Shown here piece by piece: positions 11,543 through 24,800 of a DNA stretch of 64,000 nucleotides; the stretch's first letter is position 1, and each line of letters opens with the position of its first letter. The translations under genes and the position numbers were made by a program. The stretch is taken from contig NC_081409.1 in NCBI RefSeq assembly GCF_030272615.1, positions 616,825,755-616,889,754 of the forward strand. Direction: 5' to 3'. Origin of the DNA: Cryptomeria japonica (lineage: Eukaryota > Streptophyta > Pinopsida > Cupressales > Cupressaceae). The notes beneath the pieces are model-generated. The model worked only from the letters and a program-made list of their open reading frames with translations. It searched no databases and was not told where the DNA came from.

Positions 11543-11998
11543 CGTCGTTAGAGCTCCAAATGCACAAATCACAAGAAGACAAGTGTAAAATGAATTTTCT
11601 TTTTCACTTTTTACCTTTTTAAAAGGGTCATAGAAAGGGTTAATAAGTAGGGCATATATTTTTCCACTTTTTTATTTATTAACCTTATCAACATCATTTG
11701 TTCGGGAGATGAATCAAATTATGCGTATCCAAAATTCAAACATCATCAACATCATCATCTCAAAACAAAATCAAAAGGTCAAAATTTTGAAAATTTGAAA
11801 ATTTTCACAACTCTTTTGAACACACCCTTTATTCATCTCCCGAGGGGGCATCATCAATATCATTCATCAAATCTGCATCTGGGGCATCATATCAAACATT
11901 TTGACACGCGACACCATATCGATAAATTTTTTGCAACATATCAAGTGATTTTCTTTGAATCAACATGTGCACACATGTCACTTCAAAGAGAGGCAAAA
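11543..11998 (+). other. Non-coding stretch between PMD gene and LTR
   Basis: Contains the presumed promoter side of the PMD gene (AT-rich on the minus strand) and the purine-rich sequence before the LTR at 11999. No ORF with recognisable content. Confidence 0.5.
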
Positions 11999-13320
11999 TG
12001 TAGACATATAAATATGACCACCTAGTTAAATAAATATTTAATATTTATTTAAACCACATCTCCCTATTAATTAAATTTTACTTAATTAATCTCTCCATCT
12101 TTCATCTATTTGATTAAATGAATTGTTCAATTTATTTAATTAAATTCATTTAACCACTTTCTAGCCTTTAATTAAATAAATCACTTTATTTAATTAAATC
12201 CCCTTTCACCTAAATTTAATTAAAATCATCCTAGCATATAAATAAATCAAATATTTATAATCCCCCCCACTTGCATTTTCCTACAAATGCAAGTTGCATC
12301 TATTTTAGTTGAAATAAGATATTTTTATTTTAATTAAAATCCTATATCTCCCACTTGTCTCATATCATTCTTCTAGAACCTCTCTAATACCACTTACTTA
12401 GCCTTAATTCTTCCAAACATATCACATCCCTAAATTTGGGGAAGTCACTTCTCAAATTTGGAAGAAAGTCTTCTAAATGCATTATAGACTTTATTTCTTC
12501 AACAAGTTAACTTGTTGAGCTCCCCAAATTTATAAGGCTCTTACTAATTTGTCCCCAAAGTCTTCCTAACCATTAATGGTTAATCCAACCTTCCCTCATG
12601 GTTAGAGACTTTCTCTCTAACTTAACCCTCATCTAACCTAGTGGTCTCATCAAGCACTCATGGCTTTGACCCTAGATATCCCATTTAACCCTTGCACAAG
12701 AGTTTACCCCTTGGGTAAAAGCTTTATCCAATGGATAACCCTAACCTAACCCTCACTCAACCTCCTAAGGTGACCTTCATGTCTTCTCAGACATTTAATG
12801 CCTCTTGCATCTCCTCTCAAGCCACCTCTTGTTGACAATTGTCACCATTTCATTGGTGAAAATTGTAAACATGGATTGAGTAAATTTCAATCCTAGCCTT
12901 TGTTAAGATTATTGAATCTTAACCATCCATTTCCCTATTTCCTCTATAAATAGAGCTCACTTTCTCCATTCTCCATATCCAAGTTTTATGCATCTACATT
13001 ATAGTCTAATTGTATCATGAATTTTAGCCTCTCTTTGTTAGAATAACATTTTAGCATTTAGAAGCATTTCATATCATAGTATATCCATGTTAGTATATCA
13101 TGTTAGTATAGTTTGTTAATATCTTTATCGTATCATTATCTTTCCTAGTTTAAGCATCATAACTTGAACATATCATATAGATCTTAGATTGCATTCATGC
13201 ATATAGATCACAATATCACTCGTTCTTGGAGTTGTCATTCCTAAAGTCATTTGCTCAATGATCTGAGAGAAAAACATTGATTTTAGGGATCCTATGAGAT
13301 GGATAACAATGAGACACATC
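11999..13320 (+). repeat. Ty3/gypsy LTR, + orientation
   Basis: Begins TGTAGACATATAAATATGACC, followed by AT-rich TTTAATTAAATT blocks. A TATA box (CTATAAATAG, 12944-12953) is followed by a C-rich leader-like stretch. The right end is not sharp; a CA near 13317 is plausible. The opposite-strand gypsy coding sequence begins at 13353. Confidence 0.6.
12944..12953 (+). promoter_or_regulatory. TATA box of the 11999 LTR
   Basis: CTATAAATAG in a CT-rich context, about 945 bases into the LTR. Confidence 0.5.
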
Positions 13321-13352
13321 TTGAGAAGTAAAATTGTTTGAACTAGTTTAAG

Positions 13353-16300
13353 TTAGTTAATCTTTGTACTCAAAAGTTTCATTGGTATGTTGGTCCTTTT
13401 GATCTCAATGTTAATATTCTGATCATCATAAATCTCGCATGCAGTAACCGTAAAGACATCCGCTTCTGGGAATTCAATGTACAATGGATGCTCATCATGA
13501 AGTGGCACTTTTGCTAGTTGATCTCCAATCACTTGTCCTTTGATAGCCTTTCTATCAACATATTCAATATCAAGTTTTCTCGGGATCATGACCCACTTTT
13601 CTAATCTACTTGTTAATGTTGCCTTAGTGAGGAGATATTTCAATAGATCTATTTTAGCAATCAGCTTGACTGAATGACTCAACATATAATGTCACAGCTT
13701 CTGGGATGCAAACACTACAGCTAGGCATGTTTTCTCAATAGATGTATATTTAAGCTCGTAACCAACCAAAGTTCTTCTGATATAATAAATAGATTGCTCT
13801 CATCTCTCATGATCATGTTGTGCTAGAAGAGCTCCCAATGATACATTTGTAGCGGATATGTAGAGAAACAATGACTTGCCTTCTATTGGTGGTGCTAAAA
13901 TAGGTGGAGTTACCAAATATTCTTTTATTTTGTTGAAGACTTGTTCACAATTATCATCCCATCTGAATGGAATGTTTTTATGCAGCACATGAGTAAATGG
14001 GTGGCATCTGTAAGCCAACAGAGCAACGAACCTTCTGATGGACTGCATTCTTCCTTGAAGAGATCATAATTGACTAATATTTTTAGGTGATTCCTTTTCC
14101 ATGATTGCCTTTACTTTAGCCAAATCCACCTCTATGCCTCGAGCTGAAACAATGCATCCTAGGAGCTTGCCAGAAGTGACACTAAAAGCACATTTCTTTA
14201 GATTTAGTCATAGCTTGTATTTTCTAATCAATCAAAGATATTTTCCAGGATCTCAATATGTTCATCTCTATTGTATGATTTAGCCAATATATCATCAACA
14301 TAATCTTCCATGAATGTGTGCATCATTTCATGAAAAATTGTTGTCATAGCTCTTTGGTACGTGGCACTTGTGTTCTTTAGTCCAAAAGGCATGACTTTCC
14401 AGTAGAAAGTACCCCACGGACATGTGAAAGCCATCTTCTCCTAATCTTCAGGTGCTATTTTAATTTGATTATACCCTAAAAAGCCATCCATTAGAGAAAA
14501 CATTTCTTGTCCTATTGTTAGGTCCATAATGATGTCTATGCTTGGTAAAGGAAAGTCATCCTTTGGACAGGCTTTATTTAGATCTTTGAAATTCATACAT
14601 ACCCTGATACTCTTGTCTGGTTTGGAAATAGGCACAATATTTGATACCCAGACTGGATATGCGACTGGCCTTATGAACCCTACATCTAATAATTTCTTCA
14701 GTTCTTCTTTGACAAGAAGAGTTATGTGACGATGCATTTTTCTCAAATTTTATTTTACCGGTTTGGCTCTTGGAGCGACATTTAAGTGATGCATTATGAG
14801 ATTTGGCTCCAACCCTGGCATGTATGCATATGACCAAGCAAAGTTTATTTGTCTTCTTTTGAAAAATTCATTGTAATCCTACCTCTCTTGTTCTGACAGT
14901 GATGTTGTTGGACGTAGAATCTTAGGATTGTCTAATGTACCAATGTTAACTGCCTCAGTTGGCTCAATCAATATGGAAGATCTCTCCTATTAATATTAGG
15001 GAAGAGTGTCACATCTCCCATCCTATGCCACCTCAAAGAGGTTTTCACCATCGGATACGTCCTTTCATTTTACTTTTTCGCGATCTAATGTTGCAATTAA
15101 ATGGTTTTTGACATTAGATCTGCTATTTGACTCATTTATTTCACTTTTGTGATTGAGAGATTTGATACCCCCTTGACTAGAAGATGCATTAGAGAAATCA
15201 CTCGTGGAAGTTGTTTTAGGTTCTACTGCATTGAGATATAAGGAAATGACATGATCGTCAGGAAAGGTATCTATCTCAATAGGTCCACTATTTTCGTAGT
15301 AAATAAGTTATGGGTGTATCAAAGGTAAAGGATCATCATATTGTTGTGTGTCAAAGGCATTAAAGGTTACAATGGAGATATCAAAAACTTTAATGATTGT
15401 TTCAATGTCTAAGATGTTACCCTCCTCAGAATGACCTCTCATGAGTAGTTTCTGATCGTCCTCAATGGAGTTGGAATCGATAAACTGTGATTCTAATTCA
15501 AGTGGTCGGTACTCTGATGTTTGTCCTTCATACGAGTAAACTGCATCGACATCAACATCTTTTACATAAGATGAGTCTTCAGAAGATTGTCTGGAATTGT
15601 AGGAATCCCATTCCCACTCATTGGAACCCATTTCACTATAAGCTTGCAATTTAAGGAATTGCTCATAAAGATTGTGAGTAGCTTCTTCTTTTTTTATGGC
15701 AATTTCTTCCTGTCTTCTTTCCTCCATGTCTTCTTATTTCTTGTGAGTTGCTTCTTCTTTTTGTTGTCTACAAGTTGCTTGTTATTGTTGTTGTTTGTGA
15801 GTGACTTCTTCTTCCCTCTTAATGGCAAGCTCTTTCTGTCTTCGCTCATTTTCCTCTTCTTGTCGTTTGCGTACTACTTCTTGTCGTTGTTGATCTGGAT
15901 TGTTTTGCCCAAAACCTAATCCTAATTTGTCTTTGGAATGTTGAGAAGGAGGTTGTATGGGCTCTACGATACCTTCTTTTCTTTTTCCTATAGGGCCACT
16001 CCTTCCATATCCCATTGTTCGCATGATATCATATCCTTTTCCATACTGCTCAATTGGGATACTGATGTTGTTAACCTCTGGTTGAACTTCTTCTTAATAT
16101 TTGTATAACCATTGTAAAACATCTTTATCCTCAATTTCCTCAGCTAGCGTCCCTACTTTGACAAATGATTTGTCAAGTATTTTAAGTGGTTTTGAGGTTG
16201 TTTGTTGTTTTGATGCCAATGGCTTTCCATATGATTTTGGAGAGAGTGTAAATTTGGTAATGAATATTCTCCTACCCCTTTGTCTTTCAGTTGCACCTTT

Positions 16301-18749
16301 TTCTCAAATCTTGCCAAAATTGAGGCAAACACTTTCTCTTCGGGTGGTGCACTAGAAGAAGATGCTTCTTGGTTGTGTGGAAAAATAGCCTCTTGCACTG
16401 GTTTCATTTTTTTTGCAATATTGAAATGGATTTGAGTTTGTTGATATTGTGATCTCTTGTTCATTGCAGGGAAACTTTAAGCACTGGTGATAAGTTGAAG
16501 GAATAGATTGCATGTTGTGAATCCTGGGTCTTCCAAAAAGTATATTGCAAGACAAATTCAGGTCCAAAACTTGACACACTGTATCTTTTTGCATGGGTCC
16601 TATTTTGATCAGTAACACAACTGTTCCTTTGGAAGAGCACTCTTGTTCATCATAAGCTTTTATTGTGATATTTTTGCGAGGATCAACTGCATATTCAAAA
16701 TAACCTAAGGAATGAACAAGACTTAATGAACAAATATTTAAGCCAACTCCTCCATCTCTTAGGACACGTTTAACACGCGTTTTATGGATGATAATTTCAA
16801 TATGCAAAAGAGTGTTATGTGGATGTTGTAAATACATGTCATCATATTTAGTTAAAGATAGAAAATGAGGCGTTGTTAGGTGTCCCACCATGGTTTGAAA
16901 TTGATCAACATCCAGGTCTTTGGGGACTGTGGTATCTACTAGAGCTTTTTCCAAAATCTCTTTCTACATTGGTGATAGTTTTAAAAGCTCCAATATTGAT
17001 ATTTGTGCGGGGGTCTTCTGCAATTGGTCCACTATATTATATTGTTTAGAGGTGGATGGTGTGTTGGTTGTAGAACCCAGAAAAGTTACCTTAGCTTTAC
17101 TCATAGTGATGGCATGTGTTGGTTCTGGTTATGATTTCTCTTTAATGATAATAACATTAACCACATTATCATAGCCATGAGCATAGTTGACTTTTTCTTT
17201 TCCTTTGTCATCTCGTATTGTTGATGCTTCACTCTTCTCATAATTTGGGAGTGGAATTTTGAATGCAGTGTGTGATTCATTTATTTTATGCCCATCTACC
17301 ATTATTATCTTGTTATTTATTAAATCTTGAACGACATGTTTCAATCATTGACAATCATTTGTTTGATGTCCCTTACTTTGATGATACTTGCAATAATGGT
17401 TGTCATTCCACCATGCTGGTTTAACTTTAGGTTCAAAATCTCTCACTTCTAGCAATGTGATCAATTTATTCGCAAGGAGTGTTTTTAAAGCCAATCCTAG
17501 TGGTTCCCCAGTGTTAGTAAATTTTCTATAAAAATTAGGAAAAGACGGTTTAGGTTTATTGTTATCTTGATTAACCACCACAATGTGACTTGATAGATTG
17601 AAGATGGGTTGCTTTGGTTTTAAGTTATTGGTATCCACCGCTCCATCATTGGCGATGCTTCTATTCCTGTTGCAGAACTTGGGTTTCTCATTGTCGTTAT
17701 TAGTGTTGTTAAAAGAATTTACTCCATCTTTATACAGTTTTTATAGTCCTTTATTGACCGAAGTTTCCTCAATCTTGATTCCATTTTCAATCATCTTCTC
17801 AAAACTTGGTGGGCATTGCAATTTTAGTCTATAGCTCATTTCCTCATTTAGACTATCAATGAAAATGCCCATCTTTTCATTATCAGATATTGGACAAGGA
17901 TATCTTGCAAATAATCGCCGCTACCTTTGTAAAAATGCCATGAATGGTTCTCCATTTTTTGTTGCACAGGTCTAGCATGGTGATATCATGTTGGATGTTA
18001 TATAAATATTGAGAAACAAATTTGTCCACCAATTTTGTAAATGTTCTAGTACCATATGGAAGTTAGAGAACCACTCTATGGCTTGTCCACTTAAATTCTT
18101 TGGGAATAACCTCATTAGACAGGTGTCTTCATGGGCAAATTCCATGCTCATTGTGCAAAATTCCCTTACGTGGTCTTGCGGATCAATTCTACCATTATAT
18201 TTGTCATATTTAGGGATTTCACAGTTTGGAGGGAATGGTATCATATTTAGATTTATGTCAAACAGATAAGGGCATATATCTTGTAGTGAGTACCTCTTTG
18301 TGGTTCCTCTTTGCATATCTTGAATTTGTGTTTGAAGAACTCGCATTTGTTGAGTGAGAGCCCAAAGGGGATTATCCATATTATTCCTTGTTTAGCTATC
18401 TCAGTTGTTTAAAATTCTTTCATTACGAGTTTCACTAGTATCATTTCAAGTCTCGCTTGTTCTTTCACTTTGATTCAACTATGTGACATCAAAGTCTCGA
18501 GGCAAATTAACTCCTTGATGTGCCAACATGAGGAAGTATTTCTCTTTATTCATTTCCAAGACCTTTTTCCACGAATTTACCAAATTTTGGGTCTTGTTGC
18601 ACTTCTTTGATAGTCTGTTCAATTATTTCATCCTTATCATCATCTTGATTGCGAGGTCTATAGAAAGGATTTTCCTCAGCAATCGTAGATTTTTGTTTTT
18701 GTTTTTGTTGTCTCAGTTTCTTCTTTTGATTTCTAGTCAAAATCGACAT
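13353..18749 (-). pseudogene. Tat-type gag-protease-RT-RNase H polyprotein, broken
   Basis: The N terminus is at 18749 (MSILTRNQKKKLRQQKQK, strongly basic). A Retrotrans_gag domain follows at 18379-17972 (GQAIEWFSN). Next come a CX2HX4HX4C knuckle (CKYHQSKGHQTNDC, about 17345-17400) and a protease-like domain at 16954-16352 (VLRDGGVGLNI; DGG is usual in this group). A G-patch-like segment lies at 16024-15910, then a Q/E/K-rich linker to 15308. RT is at 14746-14228 with YVDD, and the RT-RNase H connection at 14048-13353 (LYISATNVSLGALLAQHD). Stops are mostly in frame; CAG to TAG between PED and EKMAF near 14437 is an example. One frameshift lies between 14228 and 14048. The sequence ends before the RNase H catalytic core. 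Confidence 0.85.
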
Positions 18750-19338
18750 ACAAGTATTTGATATTTTAACCTTTTTTGATCTGTGTCAAAGTGCAAGTTT
18801 TTGATGTTATCTGACCAAGTCCAATAGGAAATATCTTATCCTATTAAGAAGACAAGTCAATCTGATATAACATTTAGTTTCACAATGAAGTATGATAAAT
18901 CCTGATAAAGAAACTATGTATGAGAGATTGAATATCAAAGATGTTGATTCTGCACTTAAGATGTTTGGATCCTAAACTTGGTTGAAAATTATGTACTTGT
19001 AAAACCCGTTTTCCTAGTTTCAAATTGTCCTAACAGAAATAACCTGAGAAGTACTCTAAAAAGGGTATCAAAAATTGTGTTTAAGTTTTGGATAAATGTT
19101 GTCTTTTACTCTTTGTCTATGATGCAAATCCACGGATGCGCTAAAAGAAGGTATGAAAATGCTACACTGTCCACCCAAAATGCTACTCTAGACACTAGAT
19201 GCACTATGTTGTCCTTTTGATTCACTAACTTGTCCTATGGATACACTAATTTGGGGTTTTACAGTATGTTATCTGCTCTGTATTTTCTATATTCTATGAT
19301 GCGCTATTGGATAGTCTTTATATGCTATAGTATGACTT

Positions 19339-19527
19339 GAGAATGCTACAGTTTCAACTGAGAACGCTACAGTTTCACTTGAGAGCGTTACAATTTCACC
19401 TAGGAATGCTAAAGTTTCACCTAGGAACGCTAATGCTTCACCTAGGAATGCTAAAGTTTCACCTAGGAATGCTAATGTTTTGAACTAATACGTTATTGTG
19501 TCACATAGGAATGCTAAACTGTTGTGC
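19339..19527 (+). repeat. 21-bp tandem array, nine units
   Basis: Units such as AGGAATGCTAAAGTTTCACCT repeat with an exact period of 21 bp. Units 4-6 are nearly identical; the outer ones are more diverged. Confidence 0.85.
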
Positions 19528-20603
19528 GATGGGTATTTTGACAATTTGATGTTTGTAGTCGAAATTTGATGTTTCAATGGATGATATTATGATTTGATTC
19601 AAAAACACATAAGCCAAATTTTTAAAAGATTGTCTTTGTCTCAAATTATAACATCAAGTGTTCATTTGAGGCTTGAATAAAGCCCAAGTTTCCACATGTA
19701 TATAACATAAAAACACTTCAAACAATTCTAGTCTAAGGAGAATTGGGTTCACTATTATTTCTCAGCCCACAACTTGGTACCCTTTCGGCTCACACAACCT
19801 TGTCACCCCCAAAAGGGTGCCTATGTTTTTGCCTTTGCGAGAGCTAGTGGAATCCCATTAGGAGCATTGCAATAAGTACTCAAAAGGGGAGTTCACACAT
19901 ACACTCAAGAGGGGCATATGGTGAGTGTCTTTGGGAGAGATTCTTCCACCTCCTTGCACTAAGAGAATAAAAATGTTCGGAGATGAACCAGGTAGCTTCT
20001 AGCTAAAAGAGGTGCTAGTAAGGGTATTCGTTCGACGCGTCAGGGTATAAACTCAATTAAGATGTCTCCCAACCTTGAAAACCAAGGTTTGATATACTCG
20101 AAGGTACATAGGAGAGCTATTCCCAAGCACTGTTGTTGACTTCGATTTTCATCGAAATCACTTTTATTTTAGAGTGGGTTAGATGAACTTAGCGTTAATC
20201 ATTCCCACTTCGGTTGTTCCCCTCTCACCCGGTCTTATGGGCTACTTGGGAGGGTAGGCCCGTTAAAGTTATTGCACTATTTGAAATAAAAATTGAATGG
20301 GTTTGGTTTTCTTATTACCCAATGAAGGGGAGAGCATACGAACCTACCATCTCAGGCACACAAGACATAGTGTTTGTTGATCCTTTAATTAATCTATATA
20401 CCTATTTAAAACAAAAATGCAATATTCCTGCAATTGCAAACAATGTTAGTAGTTAATAATTGAGTCTTTGACCACGTAATGTGTTTCAATTTTAGTGCCC
20501 ATTAGTGTAAAAGTACCTACAAAACATAAGGGTGAAAATTAGTTTCTAAAAATTGGAATTTGCAAGTAGAACTGAAAACACTAAAGAAACACATCTAAGC
20601 ACT

Positions 20604-20608
20604 ATTCT
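20604..20608 (+). repeat. Target site duplication of the nested copia, left copy
   Basis: ATTCT, identical to 27696-27700. Confidence 0.9.
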
Positions 20609-21802
20609 TGTTGGCCATTTGGTGGAATTGATTATGTGTTGCATTGATGTTTTGTTATTGTCAACACTAGCTGTTTGGATGTTTTACTGGCACCCTTCTG
20701 GTCCCTGTAGGTTGAGTGGTTTCTGGTTGATTTGGAACCGACATGATCTAGTAGGCTCCGGTATAGTTTGGTGATGGAATTGGCTTCATGATACTCATGC
20801 TCATATTTGGTCAGTTGGTTTTGGTTTGGTGATCGGATGCTATCCTACTTGCTTAGAAGCTTGGTTTTTGATTCTGGTGAGGGTTTCACCGACAAAGCTT
20901 TTTATGAAGATCTTTGATGAATTGCATTAAGTGGTGTTGGTGTAGCTTTTGGTGGAGTTTCAAGATGCTGTTGGTGATCATGTTCAAGACTTGGTGGATG
21001 GAGATCATTTCTATAGCGTGTGGACCTATATTGGGTCCCGATTGATCTAGGTTATGGACCGACTTTGATGTAACATGTGGATTGGACCTCTGTATTTCCA
21101 GGATATCTTGTGTGTTGGATATTATTTGTTTGATCTAAGACCGACATGGTTTGTAATTACGTAATTGGTTTATTATCTGGTGGTCGGCCTAATTGTTTAT
21201 GGTTGAGGGTTTGTATATATAGATGTAAGATCTCATTGTAGATCATCATGGTTATGGTTAGAGGTCATGGTCAAGGAATGTAATGTGCGAATAATGTAAT
21301 ATCATTTAGTCAGAGGATTTGGTCGATCATTGGAGATCAAATTGGGTGTATGTAAGAGGGTTTAGTCCTCCGGTATTGAGCTTAACCAGAACTATACTCA
21401 AGCATAGGAGATGCTATCTTTTGTAGTTCAACACTTCTCCAGATTGTAGTATGGATTTATATGTAGTCAGTGAGGCTCTTTTTGTGATGCGCAGTGTGCT
21501 CTAGGTTGTTGGCCTTCCTGCAAGTGCAGGCCCCTCAATTGTAATTCACATACTTACTGCAGAAGTATTATCTGACTGTGGGTAGGCTTCCCATTGTGGT
21601 TTTTCCCTTTACTGGGCTTTCCATGTATAAATCTTGGTGTCATGTGGATGGCTTTTATTTTGTGATTATTATTTATGCTTAATTGGTTTAACTGCTATTC
21701 TGGTATTAAAGTTTAAATTTCTAATAGTTCTGGTAATTTGTGACAACTGATTCACCCCCCCCCCCCTCTTAGTTGTCTTCCAGTTATTTGAACTGTCTAA
21801 CA
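20609..21802 (+). repeat. 5' LTR of the nested copia
   Basis: Begins TGTTGGCCATTTGG and ends GTCTAACA. TATA box TATATATAG at 21214-21222. A run of about 14 C near 21757-21773 lies shortly before the end. Confidence 0.95.
21214..21222 (+). promoter_or_regulatory. TATA box of the copia 5' LTR
   Basis: TATATATAG; the same sequence occurs at the matching place in the 3' LTR (about 27080-27088). Confidence 0.6.
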
Positions 21803-21804
21803 AT

Positions 21805-21816
21805 TGATATCAGATC
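21805..21816 (+). other. Primer binding site of the copia, mutated
   Basis: TGATATCAGATC in place of the usual TGGTATCAGAGC (complement of initiator tRNA-Met), two mismatches, three bases after the LTR. Confidence 0.75.
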
Positions 21817-21860
21817 TTTGGTCCTCTTTGTAGAAAGCTTAACCGCTTGAGGAAGATCCT

Positions 21861-24800
21861 ATGGCGACTAACAATTCAAGTTCATCCAATTCTTTTCGAG
21901 CTATCTTTCAGAGGGATATTATGAGGCTTGATGGAACAAATTACACAGTATGGAAGATCCGGATGGAGACTCATCTGAGATGTCTTGGCAAGGAGATTTG
22001 GGAGATCACATAGAATGGTGTCACACCTTATAATCTGGGATCTGGTAATCCTCCTCTGGCAAACCTGGACAAGGAGCTTGAGAATGATTTTAGAGCAAGA
22101 GAAGCCCTTTTGTGCACACTTTCTGATCAACAAATAATGGGATTAACTGACAAATCATCTGGAAAGGCTACGTGGGATAAATTGGAGACTCTCAATGAAG
22201 GTGACCCTACAGTGAAAATTGATAAACTTGATGGTTACCGGGTGAGATATGAAAACCTGAAGATGGAAGAAGATAAAATGATTACTGCATTCATGGAAAG
22301 GGTAAATGAGATTGTTATGGGAATTCAATGTTGTGGTGGAACTCTGAGTGAAGATGAAATTGTTTCTAAAGTTTTGAGAACCCTACCACCGGCTTACAAA
22401 ATGAAGGCTACTATTATTAATGAGTTGAGAACAATGGCTAATACATCTATCAACATAGATACTTTGGTTGGGAAACTATCTGCTTTTGAGCTTGAATAAT
22501 TTAGACCTTCTGCAGCTGTGAAGACTGAATCTATTTTTCATGCATCTACATCTACAACTAGTAAGCAAGACTGGAAAGATTTGTATGCAAAGGAATTAGA
22601 AGATATGAAGAGAGAAGATGATGAGTTTGAGCAACTTGAAGCACTATTTTCTAGAAGAGTACCTAAAGGACCGATAGGAAGTAAGTATGAAAGGAAAGCA
22701 CCTTTTAAATGTTTTGCATGTAATAAGATTGGTCATTTTGCATCTAGATGTCCTAAAAGGAATTCAAGATTTGAAGAAAGAGTTAGAAGATCATTTAAGC
22801 CTAACCCTGGATATCAAAATAAGTACAAGTACAAGAAAAACAAAGACAAATCATGCTACATAGTTGATGAGGAAGGCATTACTAATTTTGATGATAAACC
22901 AACAGAAGACTTTGCTAGTGGTTCTGGCAATGGGAAGGAATGGATGTTCCTGGCTATCAAGGAAGATGATTCGGCACTGGAAGATAATGTACCTGAAGAG
23001 AAGGCACTTGCTGCTAAAATTGAAGATAAGGATGAATGGGTAATTGACAGTGGTTGTTCACATCATATGACTGGAGATAAAGGGAAGTTTCTATCTTTGC
23101 AAGAATTTGACGGCGGTTTAGTTAGATTTGGAGATGACAAAGCATGTACGATCAAAGAAAAAGGAACTATATCATTGGATGGTAAGAACACTATTGACAA
23201 TGTTTATTATGTTGAAGGTTTAAGGCATAATCTTTTGAGTGTAGGACAATTGGTAGATAAGGGATTTCAATTACAGTTCAAGGATGGAAAATGCAAAATC
23301 ATTAACAGATCTGGTTTGGAGATTGCAACCGGTACACAGACAAAAGGTAACATATTTCATTTGAACTCCGATGAGAAGACATGTTTGATTACACAGATTG
23401 ATGAGAGTTGGCTATGGCATAAAAGGCTGTGTCATGTGAATTTTGATTGCATTATAAAGATCAGTTCAACTAAGGCAGTTAGGGATATACCTAAGATTAT
23501 GAAGCCTTATAATCCGGTATGTAAAGAATGTCAAATGGGTAAACAGGTCAGAACCTCTTTTAGAAGTATACAAGATAAATCAAATGATGTTCTTGATCTT
23601 ATTCATACTGATTTGTGTGGCCCTGCTAGAGTTAAAAGTTTTCAAGGTGATAGATATTTCATGCTAATCATTGATGATTATTCTAGAATGATGTGGGTTA
23701 CTTTTCTAAAAGAAAAATCTGAAACATTTGAAAAGTTTAAAATCTTTAAGGCTAAAGTGGAAACTGAGACATGATTGGAGATTAAATGTTTGAGGTCAGA
23801 TCATGGTGGAGAATTCACATCCGGTGAGTTTAATAACTTTTGTGAGAACCATGGTATAAGAAGATAATTTTCTGCTCCCCGGACACCTCCGCAGAATGGA
23901 GTTGTGGAAAGGAAGAACATAACTATCTTGGATGCTGCTAGAACAATGATGATGGAAGCTAGTCTACCTCATATCTACTGGAGAGAAGCAGTGAGAACAA
24001 CAGTTTATACATTCAACAGAGTACATATCAAAGGAGAAACCGGTAAGACACCTTATGAACTATGGTTTGGCAATACACCTACAATTAAGTATTTCAGAAT
24101 TTTTGGTAGTAAATGTTATATCAGGAAAGATGATATCATTGAGAAATTTGATACTAGATGTGATGAAGGCATATTTCTTGGTTATTCTAATGAAAATAAA
24201 GCATATAGATGTTATAACAAGAGATTGCAGAGAATTGTGGACAGTGCTAATGTCAAAGTAGATGAGCTGAACAGAAGACAAATCATAGTTTATGAGAAGG
24301 AATTGGCAGTGGAAATGATTATATCTGAACCGGTAGCACCTTTATCGAAATAGAGTGTTGAACTAGTTACTCTGGAAGTATTAGAGAATTCTACAGTAAC
24401 TGAAGAACAAGGAAGAGGAACAAAAAGTCAGAAGACTCTTAGGTATGTGAGATTGAATCATTCAAAAGATCAAATCATTAGGGATAAGAGCAATGGAGTG
24501 ATGACAAGAAGAAGGCTGATAACTAATGAGGTATGTTTAATTTCACAAGTTGAACCAGTATCAGTAATTGAGGCATGTAAAGATGAATATTGGTTGAAAG
24601 CTATGGAAGAAGAATTAGATTAGATTGAGAAAAATAACACATGGACCTTCATTCCCCGGCCTAAAAATAAAAATATTATTGGAACTAAATGGGTTTTTAG
24701 GAATAAATTGAATGAGTATGGTTAAGTTATAAGGAATAAGGCTAGATTGGTTTGTAAAGGATATTCTCAAAAGGAAGGAATTGATTATGGAGAGACTTTT

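Larger units (their letters stand above)
8647..13320 (+). mobile_element. 3' part of a + strand Ty3/gypsy element with antisense PMD cargo
   Basis: An LTR with a + strand TATA box begins TGTAGACATATAAATATG at 11999 and is preceded by a purine-rich AAAGAGAGGCAAAA. Upstream, on the opposite strand, lies a decayed plant-mobile-domain gene. Antisense extra ORFs between integrase and 3' LTR are known in Tat-group Ty3/gypsy elements, and this layout fits. The gag-pol part is missing; a copia LTR abuts at 8646. Only the 3' portion is inferred, and the right boundary near 13320 is approximate. Confidence 0.5.
18750..20608 (-). other. Leader of the Tat-type element, proximal part
   Basis: No ORF I can support. 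It contains the 21-bp array (19339-19527), looser GCTA words from 19136, and a stretch at 19740-20450 with scattered short frames only. It ends at the copia insertion site. Confidence 0.5.

Noticed and set aside
19339-19527. CRISPR-like array
   Set aside because: Units are contiguous 21-mers without unique spacers, in a plant retroelement leader; this is a tandem minisatellite.
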